DNA of 7,783 bases, taken from Oscillatoria sp. Prado101 (GTDB lineage Bacteria; Cyanobacteriota; Cyanobacteriia; Cyanobacteriales; Oscillatoriaceae). Within the stretch, counting starts at the first letter, position 1, and each line of letters opens with the position of its first letter. The translations under genes were made by a program, and so were the position numbers. The stretch spans positions 1 to 7,783 of the forward strand of contig JALOOK010000405.1 of NCBI GenBank assembly GCA_025454445.1, given 5' to 3'. The notes below the pieces were generated by a model that saw only the letters and a list, made by a program, of their open reading frames with translations, searched no databases and had not been told where the DNA came from. Shown piece after piece: positions 1 through 6,059 of the stretch.

Positions 1-26
1 TTTCTGCCCCCAGGCGGGCATAAAGG

Positions 27-90
27 AAACCGGGTTTCTTCTGGCGATTCAGCGGAAAAATTCTGCTTGACAGCAAAAGAAACCCGGTTT
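27..90. repeat. Inverted repeat, AAACCGGGTTTCTT family, copy 1
   Basis: Two perfect 14-base arms, AAACCGGGTTTCTT at 27-40 and its complement at 77-90, flank a 36-base spacer. The sequence TTTCTGCCCCC occurs just outside the right arm (88-98) and again at 1-11, so a further copy may continue off the left edge. The same core recurs at 2706-2745 and 5963-6026. It looks like a dispersed, non-coding hairpin element of the genome. No transposase is linked to it. Confidence 0.8.
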
Positions 91-150
91 CTGCCCCCAT
101 TCGGACTTAACACATTATTATATATGTCTCACCGGCACCACCCCTGAAAC

Positions 151-441
151 CTAACCCCACCTGCGCCGAATTTCCTCCCACTCCCGCCTAGCTTGCAGCC
201 AGTTATCCACCGTTTTGCCTTCAGGGCAGCCCTCAGTTTGCCAAATATAATAAGCCCTTGTTTGAATATCAGCCTCCTCAATCGGACGGGGCGGCCAGAA
301 GTATTCGCAACTTTTGCTGCCAAAATTGTAAGGCGGCACTCCAAAAAAATCCTGCCTCCCCAACCGCACCGCCGTGAAACGATAGCAGTTTTGCTTGAGG
401 GGGCAATCCCCGCCAGAACACAAAATTACGTCGCGAGACAT
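151..441 (-). CDS. Four-cysteine N-terminal module plus DUF2934 protein (96 aa)
   Basis: Small soluble protein of unknown function. Residues 1-50 carry four cysteines: C8, C13 and C19 within CSGGDCPLKQNC, and C45 within KSCEYFW. This could be a zinc or iron-sulfur site (inference). Residues about 54-86 (EEADIQTRAYYIWQTEG, then NWLQA) match the short helical DUF2934 family, which usually has a W..(A/E)G.P....WL pattern. The ATG at 439-441 is chosen because AGGAAAAA lies just upstream on the minus strand; a TTG at 442-444 is directly adjacent and would add one residue. There is no signal peptide or membrane segment. The gene stands alone, with over 600 bases upstream and a repeat downstream. 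The DUF2934 call is fairly sure; the function is unknown. Confidence 0.8.
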   Translation of the reverse strand: MSRDVILCSGGDCPLKQNCYRFTAVRLGRQDFFGVPPYNFGSKSCEYFWPPRPIEEADIQTRAYYIWQTEGCPEGKTVDNWLQARREWEEIRRRWG

Positions 442-475
442 CAATTTTTCCTGTTTTCCTAGGGTTTACCCTGGA

Positions 476-546
476 CTGTAGCGCTGCGATTCCATAACTT
501 TTTCAATTTTGGGCTACAGGCTGGAAAATCGCAATCTGTCTGTAGC
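476..546 (-). promoter_or_regulatory. Possible alternative-pairing leader upstream of the DUF2934 gene
   Basis: Read on the minus strand, GCTACAG (540-546) is followed by CTGTAGC (513-519) and then GCTACAG again (476-482), so the middle copy can pair with either neighbour. A second pair, TGCGATTTTCCA (522-533) with TGGAATCGCA (485-494), would enclose the middle copy and compete with the 3' pairing. This lies 35-105 bases before the start codon, where a 5' leader could be. No known riboswitch was recognised and no clear promoter was found for this gene, so a regulatory role is inference. Confidence 0.3.
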
Positions 547-723
547 TTTTACCCCCTCCACCCTGACAGTACACCCTCTCCAGTCCGGTTGACCCACACC
601 CGCCCAACCTATAAGCAAAGCAAATCAATCGAGCGCTTTAATTTTAAATTTTGAATAGATAGGGCGTCAGCACCCGAAAAATAGTTGATAAATATTCTCA
701 GTAATTTAACGATTTTGCGCCGT
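547..723. other. Intergenic stretch with no recognised feature
   Basis: This is part of the gene-free region from 445 to 1061. It has mixed composition, C-rich up to about 600 and then A/T-rich. No ORF of convincing composition, tRNA, strong hairpin or clear minus-strand promoter was found. Confidence 0.5.
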
Positions 724-752
724 TTGACAATTTTGATAGATTTTGCTATCAT
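724..752 (+). promoter_or_regulatory. Consensus-like sigma-70 promoter with extended -10
   Basis: A perfect -35 box TTGACA (724-729) and a -10 box TATCAT (747-752) are separated by the ideal 17 bases. TG at 744-745 adds an extended -10 (TGnTATCAT). Transcription would start near 758-760 on the plus strand. No plus-strand gene follows: the next coding region on the right (1062-1934) is on the minus strand, and the first plus gene is at 3842. The promoter may drive a non-coding RNA or an antisense transcript toward the 3' end of the ChaN-like gene. Confidence 0.55.
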
Positions 753-861
753 ATGTTTCACATAATAAATTGGGCGCATCTTGTCTTTTTCGGAAAAATC
801 GCTTCTTATCTGCCGGACTCCGCAGCTAGATCGTCTGTAAAATCGTAAGTATTGGCCATTT

Positions 862-892
862 TATAGCCCCTATTTTCTGTAGTGGGGCTGTA
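862..892. repeat. Hairpin of unknown role
   Basis: TATAGCCCC (862-870) pairs with GGGGCTGTA (884-892) over 9 base pairs including one G-T, with a 13-base loop. No T-run follows on either strand, so it is not a standard terminator. It lies about 100 bases downstream of the predicted start of the orphan transcript and would be a structured element in it. The rest of 893-1061 is A/T-rich and then C-rich, with no gene I can support. Confidence 0.4.
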
Positions 893-1061
893 GTATGAAA
901 TTGGTGTGACGCACGAGTTTTTTCGGGGGGTGTGATTAGCATTTTTGGATGTTGTTCAAAATCCATGCCGGTGTGGTATAATGCGCCGCCGCTTTCCCAC
1001 TTTTCCCCCGTTCCCCCAATCAGCCCCAAACCATAAGCCCGCACTCTCTAACCCCCAACCC

Positions 1062-1934
1062 CTAAGAACTAAACCACAAGAAATCAGCCACCGGCTTATC
1101 TGTGCGACAGGAGAGTTCAGGGCTGGGATTGAGCAGAATCAGGCGCTGGAGGAAGTTAGCGCTGTCCATCCGTCTGGCGACGCGGCTGGGAATGCCGTAG
1201 CCGCAGAGGATGTGAGCCTGACCTGCAAGCACGACGACCTGGTAATCTGGGTTAGCAGCGACAAACTGGGCAATTTTCTCAGCCATTGTTTCGTCCCAAA
1301 GGACAAGGGCCTGAAAAAACCGCTCGCTGTCAGCGGCGGAACCGTAACCGGCTCGCTGGTGCATCTGAAAAGATTCTAGCGCCATTTGGCGATATTCGGC
1401 ACTGTCGGTGCGGATTTCCGAGAAGGGGGGGATGTGCTGGCGCTGTTCGGGAGTGAGGCTGGACAAACCGGCGCGGGAGACTTGGCGCGTCACCTCACTA
1501 GGGGTGTTCAGGGCGAGTAACGGCAGCTTATTTTCCTTAGCGAAGCGCAAAATTGGAGCATAATACTCCCAGGGGAAGCCCCACCTGCGCTTGTAATCGC
1601 TTCGCTCAATCAGCTCTGTTTCTGCAATATTGCCAGCGAGGTAGTCGTCGAGGGCGCTTTGATAGGGGCGCTGGAACATTTCCAGAGCAATGGCAATTTT
1701 AGAGTTGAGCCGGTGGAGTGATTGGATAATCTCCAATTGCGCCAAATGATCTTCTGGGCGATCGTGAGTTTCTCCCAGGTACACCACATTTGCCGGTGCT
1801 AGCTGTTCTTGAACCTGCTGGCGGGTGAGAGTCTGCTGCTGCTGGGGGCTGGATATTTTTTGGGCGCTAGCCGGTAAAGCGCACAGCAGGAAAATGCCTA
1901 GGGATGTGGCGCACAGTTTCCCTAACTGGCGCAT
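1062..1934 (-). CDS. ChaN family / haem-binding-uptake domain protein, exported (290 aa)
   Basis: Belongs to the ChaN-like (Cofac_haem_bdg, DUF399) family. The characterised Campylobacter ChaN binds haem and is linked to iron acquisition; the function in cyanobacteria is not established. Residues 1-24 form a Sec signal peptide (positive n-region, hydrophobic stretch, then PASA before QK). No lipobox precedes C18, so this copy is probably periplasmic or thylakoid-lumenal rather than a lipoprotein. The conserved core begins with VVYLGETHD (50-58), followed by ALEMFQRP (83-90), WEYYAPILRFA (122-132) and GQAHILCGYGIPSR (238-251), all in the usual family order and length. The ATG at 1932-1934 is preferred over the upstream ATG at 2000 because it places the signal peptide at the terminus and has GGGAG ten bases upstream. 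It appears monocistronic, and no clear terminator was seen after the stop. Confidence 0.85.
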   Translation of the reverse strand: MRQLGKLCATSLGIFLLCALPASAQKISSPQQQQTLTRQQVQEQLAPANVVYLGETHDRPEDHLAQLEIIQSLHRLNSKIAIALEMFQRPYQSALDDYLAGNIAETELIERSDYKRRWGFPWEYYAPILRFAKENKLPLLALNTPSEVTRQVSRAGLSSLTPEQRQHIPPFSEIRTDSAEYRQMALESFQMHQRAGYGSAADSERFFQALVLWDETMAEKIAQFVAANPDYQVVVLAGQAHILCGYGIPSRVARRMDSANFLQRLILLNPSPELSCRTDKPVADFLWFSS

Positions 1935-1943
1935 ATTTTTGAG

Positions 1944-1961
1944 ACTCCCGCCACGGCGGGA
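1944..1961 (-). promoter_or_regulatory. Hairpin covering the ribosome binding site of the ChaN-like gene
   Basis: TCCCGCC (1946-1952) and GGCGGGA (1955-1961) form a 7-base inverted repeat around AC. On the minus-strand mRNA the 3' arm contains the Shine-Dalgarno GGGAG (complement of 1945-1949), ten bases before the start codon. Folding would hide the ribosome binding site, which suggests translational control. Forming the loop would require opening one or two central pairs. Regulation is inference from position. Confidence 0.45.
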
Positions 1962-2166
1962 TAGCTCAATTGCAGTCTGGGTGCGGTTTCCTGTTCTCAT
2001 GTCGCTGCTGGTGCCATCAAAAGCCGGTTGGTAACAATCTTTAAATATAGCAAGAAAACGAACCCCCGCATCGGTGTGTCACCCCCCAGTCGCGTCTCTA
2101 CAGCTCCCTCCCTCCCGTGCTTCCAGTATGGGGAGGATGAGGAAATGTCTAATGCTGGTTGATTTT

Positions 2167-2345
2167 TCAGCCCTGCGATCTTGAAACCACCGGCACCGGT
2201 AAGGTATACTCGATCTTACCTTCGCCGTGGGAGTGGAATAAAATCTGCAAGCCGTCGGGGAATGGCGCTGGGGAATAGCCTCCCACACTAGAGTGACTTT
2301 TAATTGGTGAGGTTTACCCGGCAGCACTAATCTACTAAATTGCAT
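2167..2345 (-). pseudogene. Small frameshifted ORF (about 60 aa if repaired)
   Basis: An ATG at 2343-2345 opens a frame MQFSRLVLPGKPHQLK, continuing to VTLVWEAIP. At a CCCC run near 2268-2271 the sensible frame shifts: the other frame reads PAPFPDGLQILFHSHGEGK and on to a TGA at 2167-2169. One extra C would join both parts into a protein of about 60 residues. Without it the original frame runs on to 2079 with arginine- and serine-rich, unlikely sequence. The family is not recognised. There is no good Shine-Dalgarno site, and the frame is also open upstream of the ATG. It could be a broken gene, a sequencing error in a homopolymer, or a chance open frame. Confidence 0.4.
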
Positions 2346-2436
2346 AAGAACAGTTTTATTGATGGCTAAAATATCGGCGCTGCACAGTATAAGGATGATT
2401 TCACTTTTTGCACTCAGCCAAAACCCTTTCTTACTT

Positions 2437-2460
2437 CCCCTCCCCGCCGGCGGGGAGGGG
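2437..2460. repeat. Perfect 24-base GC palindrome
   Basis: CCCCTCCCCGCC (2437-2448) is followed directly by its exact complement GGCGGGGAGGGG (2449-2460), then a G-rich tail with GTAGGGGGTGGGG to about 2473. C-rich/G-rich hairpins of this form resemble dispersed intergenic elements in filamentous cyanobacteria (general knowledge, not tested). There is no T-run, so it is not a standard terminator. Confidence 0.7.
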
Positions 2461-2564
2461 GTAGGGGGTGGGGTTCATCCTGCCTTTGTGCAACGCTAAA
2501 TTATCCATACTTGCTGTATTGGTATAGATAAGTTAAATGTTCGTTATTTTGCTGTTTGCACCCG

Positions 2565-2652
2565 CTATGGGGTAATTTTTTGCCCAGACACTCTCATGGT
2601 ATATTTCTAAATTGCCGGTGCGGAAAGAGGCGAAGGCAATTCGGGGTGCGGT
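2565..2652 (-). pseudogene. Decayed PD40 / TolB-like beta-propeller blade
   Basis: Read on the minus strand, PRIAFASFRTGNLEIY (down to about 2599) matches the PD40 blade pattern (IAF.S.R.GN.EIY.M...G...). Directly afterwards the frame shifts and 2597-2565 reads MRVSGQKITP then a stop, matching the usual continuation of a blade. Nothing recognisable continues on either side, and the upstream part of the open frame runs into the inverted repeat at 2706-2745. I read it as the last remnant of a longer PD40 protein gene, with one frameshift. The match is by eye only and the segment is short. Confidence 0.4.
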
Positions 2653-2705
2653 TGGGGGTTTAGCGCTAGAAGCAGGCGAACAGCACGCCAATTTTTCCCA
2701 TTCTA

Positions 2706-2745
2706 AGAAACCGGGGTTATTTGCGACAAAGGGAACCCGGTTTCT
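2706..2745. repeat. Inverted repeat, AAACCGGGTTT family, copy 2
   Basis: AGAAACCGGGGTT (2706-2718) pairs with AACCCGGTTTCT (2734-2745) with one extra G bulged and a 15-base spacer. This is a compact copy of the element at 27-90. It lies on the upstream side of the PD40 remnant and supplies the first codons of the open frame there. Confidence 0.7.
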
Positions 2746-2760
2746 ATCCGCCATCCCAGC

Positions 2761-2794
2761 TGAAAATTGCCCTAGAAATTTCTAGAACCAGGGC
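2761..2794 (-). terminator. Terminator-like hairpin after the DUF2973 gene
   Basis: On the minus strand GCCCTGG (complement of 2788-2794) pairs with CTAGGGC (complement of 2769-2775), 7 pairs with one G-T, followed by AATTTTCA. The loop contains most of the self-complementary CTAGAAATTTCTAG (2772-2785), which gives an alternative fold. It starts 2 bases after the stop codon of the minus-strand pair, the expected place. The T-run is short and interrupted. Confidence 0.5.
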
Positions 2795-2796
2795 GA

Positions 2797-3105
2797 CTAG
2801 ATATCGTCGCGGGAGTCGCCGGTAAAACCGGGAGATGAGTTGTAGAGGGCATCCAACTGTTCGCGGGCGTCTTCTACTGTCATCGAGCGCATCACCAAAA
2901 GGGGTTCATTGACAATATTGCCAGAATCGTCTAAAAATTCTGGGTGGGGTACAGCCTGAACCTGAGAGCGATACCGGTTCGTCGGGGGTGTGGCGGAGAG
3001 GGAGCGCTGAGATTCCAAACCGAGCGTCAGCAGAGAGCGAATCAAATTGCCAACTGCCAGAAAAGCTAGGGTGGTAAAGGCCAGAATGTAAAGCAAGTGT
3101 AACAT
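2797..3105 (-). CDS. DUF2973 family membrane-anchored protein (102 aa)
   Basis: Small cyanobacterial protein of unknown function. Residues 1-27 form one hydrophobic segment (MLHLLYILAFTTLAFLAVGN), likely a membrane anchor. A polar linker follows, and then the conserved tail HPEFLDDSGNIVNEPLLVMR (54-73) and SMTVEDAREQLDALYNSSPG (74-93), which are hallmarks of DUF2973. The ATG at 3103-3105 is chosen because GGAGG lies 8 bases upstream and the membrane segment then starts at residue 1; an upstream ATG at 3147 would prepend 14 residues lying over the ribosome binding site. It is downstream of the DUF2605 gene on the same strand with a 156-base gap, so the two are probably co-transcribed. A terminator-like hairpin follows. 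Confidence 0.85.
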   Translation of the reverse strand: MLHLLYILAFTTLAFLAVGNLIRSLLTLGLESQRSLSATPPTNRYRSQVQAVPHPEFLDDSGNIVNEPLLVMRSMTVEDAREQLDALYNSSPGFTGDSRDDI

Positions 3106-3261
3106 ACGGTTTTCCTCCAGGTAAGACAGATAATCTGGGATTTGCAAGAGACGTTTAAGAAGGTAATGGCATGTTAAATGGCCCGAGAAGCTTGCTGTGA
3201 GCGAGGGCAGCCAGTCTTATTAATTTAACGTCTGGCACGCTGCTCAACCCACCAGAGGGGC

Positions 3262-3585
3262 TCAGCCACTACCGGACTTCTGCATGCGGTTGCGCACCGA
3301 CACCTGCCAGCATTCCGTGAGCAGTTTGTGCCACAGCATCAAGACTTGCATTTCCACACCGGCTTGCCCACTGGTGACTTGGAGCAGCATCTGCGCCGCA
3401 CTCACTTCCTGCTGCGCCAGCACCACCCGCGCCAGCAAGTCAGCTTGCCTCTCTGCCCCCAAGAAGGCGATTTCCTCAGTTTCCAGCAGTGTCCTCGATC
3501 GCCCAAACCAATACTGAAAGTCCTCTAACAGCGGCTCTAACACCGTCTTGAGCAAATTGGGGTCCGGCAGATTGGGATTGAGCAT
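3262..3585 (-). CDS. DUF2605 family protein (107 aa)
   Basis: Small, mostly helical, probably soluble protein of unknown function. The conserved stretch NLLKTVLEPLLEDFQYWFGR (10-29) followed by SRTLLETEEIAFLGAERQAD (30-49) is characteristic of the cyanobacterial DUF2605 family. AQQEVSAAQMLLQVTSGQAG (57-76) and WHKLLTECWQV (85-95) complete the family length. The ATG at 3583-3585 is preferred because family members start shortly before the NLP.PNLLKTVLEP segment; an in-frame ATG at 3643-3645 would add 20 residues and has only a closely spaced GGGAA. Neither start has a strong Shine-Dalgarno site, so the N-terminus is uncertain. It is the first gene of a pair with DUF2973 and is divergent from thrS. 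Confidence 0.85.
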   Translation of the reverse strand: MLNPNLPDPNLLKTVLEPLLEDFQYWFGRSRTLLETEEIAFLGAERQADLLARVVLAQQEVSAAQMLLQVTSGQAGVEMQVLMLWHKLLTECWQVSVRNRMQKSGSG

Positions 3586-3841
3586 AAATGGAAAGTCAGT
3601 GTCTGTTGCTAGTCTAATCTTAACGCGCTTTACAATTTGTAACATTTCCCGGCGCTGGTTTCAAGAGGCAGTGCCGGTAGGGCTGACAAAAGACTGCGGT
3701 AATAAATATTGACATTGTAACAAAAATGTGCTGGCCTCTGAGCCGAACAAACAGGGGCGAGAGGCAGCAGGGGGGAAAGCGGACTCGCTAAGATAGAAAA
3801 ACAGTCCAATAGATTGATTAGTCGTTAAAGGTGATCCGCCA
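3586..3841. promoter_or_regulatory. Divergent intergenic region between DUF2605 and thrS
   Basis: This 256-base region must hold promoters for both directions. TTACAA (3630-3635) and TTGTAA (3637-3642) form a 6-base inverted repeat around one T, and TTGTAAC recurs at 3715-3721 within ACATTGTAAC, so an operator is possible. For thrS the Shine-Dalgarno AGGTG (3829-3833) lies 8 bases before the ATG. No promoter with both good boxes was found on either strand: TTGACA at 3709-3714 lacks a matching -10. Confidence 0.4.
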
Positions 3842-5621
3842 ATGGTTCAGCAGCCGGTGCAAGGACAAGACTCTGCCGCTTCTGCCCAACCGCCCGAAAA
3901 AATCCACCTGCCCCGCACCAGCGAATCCGAGCCGCTGAAAAAGATTCGCCACACGACATCCCACGTGATGGCGATGGCAGTGCAGAAGCTGTTCCCCAAG
4001 GCCCAAGTCACTATTGGCCCTTGGATTGAGAATGGTTTCTATTACGACTTCGACCATCCAGAACCGTTTACGGAAAAGGATCTGAAAGCCATCCAGAAGG
4101 AAATGGTCAAAATAGTCAACCGCAAACTGCCGGTGACTAGGGAAGAAGTCAGTCGGGAGGAAGCGGAACGCCGGATTAGGGAAATTAACGAACCCTACAA
4201 ACTGGAAATATTAGAAGGGCTTCAGGAACCGATTACCATCTACCACTTGGGTGACCAGTGGTGGGATCTGTGCGCTGGCCCACATGTGGCCAACACCGGC
4301 GACATCAACCCCAAAGCAATTGAACTGGAAAACGTTGCCGGTGCCTACTGGCGCGGCGACGCCAGCAAAGCCCAGCTGCAGAGAATTTACGGCACCGCTT
4401 GGCAAACCCCCGAACAGCTGCAAGAGTACAAGCGCCGCAAAGAAGAAGCCCTCAAACGCGATCACCGCAAACTGGGCAAAGAACTGGGCTTATTTATCTT
4501 TGCCGATCCCGTAGGACCGGGACTGCCCCTGTGGACACCCAAAGGGACAGTCTTGCGCTCCCTGCTAGAAGACTTCCTCAAACAGGAGCAGATCAAGCGC
4601 GGCTACCTGCCTGTTGTCACCCCCCACATCGCCAGAGTGGACTTGTTCAAAACCTCTGGACACTGGCAAAAATACAAAGAGGACATGTTCCCGATGATGG
4701 CGGAAGACGCCGAAGCTGCTGTCGCCGAGCAGGGATTTGTCCTCAAACCGATGAACTGTCCTTTCCACATCCAAATCTATAAGAGCGAATTGCGATCCTA
4801 CCGGGAACTGCCCCTGCGCCTAGCCGAATTTGGCACCGTCTACCGCTACGAGCAATCCGGCCCCAGAACAGCTGGATGCCGAATTCCTCAGCGTCGTGGA
4901 TTTAATCCTGTTCGTGTTTAACAGCTTGCAGCTCAAGAATTTTAAAGCCCGTTTGAGTTTCCGCGATCCGGCTTCCGACAAGTATATCGGATCGGATGAA
5001 GCTTGGGAAAAAGCTGAAAGCGCTATCCGCAAAGCAGTGCAGCATCTGGGCATGGACTATTTCGAGGCACCCGGAGAAGCGGCGTTTTACGGGCCAAAAT
5101 TGGATTTTATTTTCCAAGACGCCCTCGATCGCGAATGGCAATTGGGAACTGTGCAAGTTGATTACAACTTGCCAGAAAGGTTTGATTTGGAATATGTGCC
5201 GGAAGATGGCACCCGCAAGCGTCCGGTGATGATTCACCGCGCACCCTTTGGATCGCTAGAACGTTTAATTGGCATATTGATTGAGGAGTATGCCGGCGAT
5301 TTTCCGCTGTGGCTAGCGCCGGTGCAAGTGCGCCTGCTGCCAGTAAGTGACGAGTTTTTGCCTTTCGCGCAAGAGGTTGCTAACCAGATGCGTTCGCTCG
5401 GCATTCGCGCCGAAGCTGACGCCAGCAGTGAGCGCCTCGGCAAATTAATTCGCAATGCGGAGAAAGATAAAATACCGGTGATGGCTGTTGTGGGGGCGAA
5501 GGAAGTTGAGACGAAAACTCTAAGCGTTCGCACCCGCGCTTCTGGGGAATTGGGTGTCATGTCGGTAGCTGAGGCAATTGACAGGGTAAAGATGGCTGTT
5601 GCGGATTACAGCAGTTTCTAG
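3842..5621 (+). pseudogene. thrS: Threonyl-tRNA synthetase, disrupted by a 62-bp internal deletion
   Basis: ThrRS joins threonine to tRNA-Thr in the cytosol. Part 1 reads 3842 to the TAA at 4919-4921; part 2 resumes one frame over at about 4863 and ends at 5621. The N-terminal TGS domain is absent, as is usual in cyanobacteria. The editing domain has HTTSH (37-41) and DLCAGPH (142-148). The catalytic domain starts near residue 215 and has the zinc-ligand motif KPMNCP (302-307) and motif 2 strand 1, FGTVYRYEQSG (330-340). The next in-family residues, about 21 ending in DD.H.F.T, are missing, and the other frame resumes at PEQLDAEF. Motif 3 (GSLERLIGIL) and the anticodon-binding domain follow intact. 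Adding 62 bases gives exactly 614 codons, the family size. The loss removes the second strand of motif 2 and the histidine equivalent to E. coli H385, a zinc ligand, so the product should be inactive. ATG 3842 has a good Shine-Dalgarno site. An assembly error is the main alternative. Confidence 0.9.
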
Positions 5622-5631
5622 AAGAGGATTG

Positions 5632-5655
5632 GGTGGGCAAGTCCCACCTTATTTT
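5632..5655 (+). terminator. Rho-independent terminator after thrS
   Basis: GGTGGG (5632-5637) pairs with CCCACC (5643-5648) around a CAAGT loop and is followed by TTATTTT (5649-5655). It starts 10 bases after the thrS stop codon and should separate thrS from the small gene at 5697. Confidence 0.75.
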
Positions 5656-5696
5656 CTGGCACGGAGGCAAGGGGTATTCTAGGAGTCAAAAAAGTT

Positions 5697-5867
5697 ATGA
5701 ATCTTGAAGAAGATCCAATTGAAATTTTACGGAGTTCCAAGTACGCCTTAATTTATATAGGTGTTGACTGGGGACGTGAAGATGTTAAAGAGGCTCTAGA
5801 AAATTGTATTGATGGTATGGAGGATGCTTTGCAGGCGACTATTGGCTATTGGAAATGGAAAAAGTAA
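5697..5867 (+). CDS. Unrecognised small protein (56 aa), possibly truncated
   Basis: The ATG at 5697-5699 has AGGAG 11 bases upstream (5681-5685). The product starts MNLEEDPIEILRSSKYALIY, is acidic with mixed helix-forming residues, and ends GYWKWKK before TAA at 5865-5867. No signal peptide, membrane segment or known domain was recognised. The in-frame sequence after the stop remains open to 6075 and its first 31 codons look protein-like (NLEYPSACLIKALYERW, then EPFNWRPYLLL), ending where the third inverted repeat begins. The gene may therefore be the front of a longer protein cut by a stop codon, or a genuine short gene. It follows the thrS terminator, so it needs its own promoter, which I could not identify. 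Confidence 0.5.
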   Translation: MNLEEDPIEILRSSKYALIYIGVDWGREDVKEALENCIDGMEDALQATIGYWKWKK

Positions 5868-5962
5868 AATCTGGAATATCCAAGTGCCTGTTTAATAAAA
5901 GCTTTGTATGAGCGATGGGAACCATTTAATTGGCGACCTTATTTGCTCCTCGTGATGGCCAG

Positions 5963-6026
5963 AAACCGGGTTTTTTCTGGACTGGAGCAGAATTTTACCG
6001 CCTCTCCACCAAAAGAAACCCGGTTT
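5963..6026. repeat. Inverted repeat, AAACCGGGTTT family, copy 3
   Basis: AAACCGGGTTT (5963-5973) pairs with AAACCCGGTTT (6016-6026) around a 42-base spacer. Partly matching outer bases (GGCCAG on the left, TTTGGC at 6029-6034) may extend the stem. It adjoins the 3' end of the ORF remnant that continues from 5697. Confidence 0.75.
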
Positions 6027-6059
6027 ATTTTGGCTTCACCTTTTATTTATAAATCAGCT

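Noticed and set aside
752..847. ATG-started 31-codon ORF on the plus strand
   Set aside because: Its start codon overlaps the last bases of the -10 box, so it would not be on the transcript; there is no ribosome binding site.
826..1044. Minus-strand ORF of 72 codons
   Set aside because: No ribosome binding site and no family resemblance; it runs through the 862-892 hairpin and low-complexity C-rich DNA.
945..1379. Plus-strand ORF of 144 codons
   Set aside because: Most of it is antisense to the ChaN-like gene, which has clear family motifs and a signal peptide; the plus-strand product has no recognisable content.
4856..4921. Programmed frameshift in thrS
   Set aside because: About 21 conserved residues including catalytic ones are physically missing, so shifting frame could not make a working enzyme.
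1753..5135. HIP1 (GCGATCGC) sites
   Set aside because: Only near matches were found (GCGATCGT at 1758, TCGATCGC at 3496 and 5127); no exact copy.
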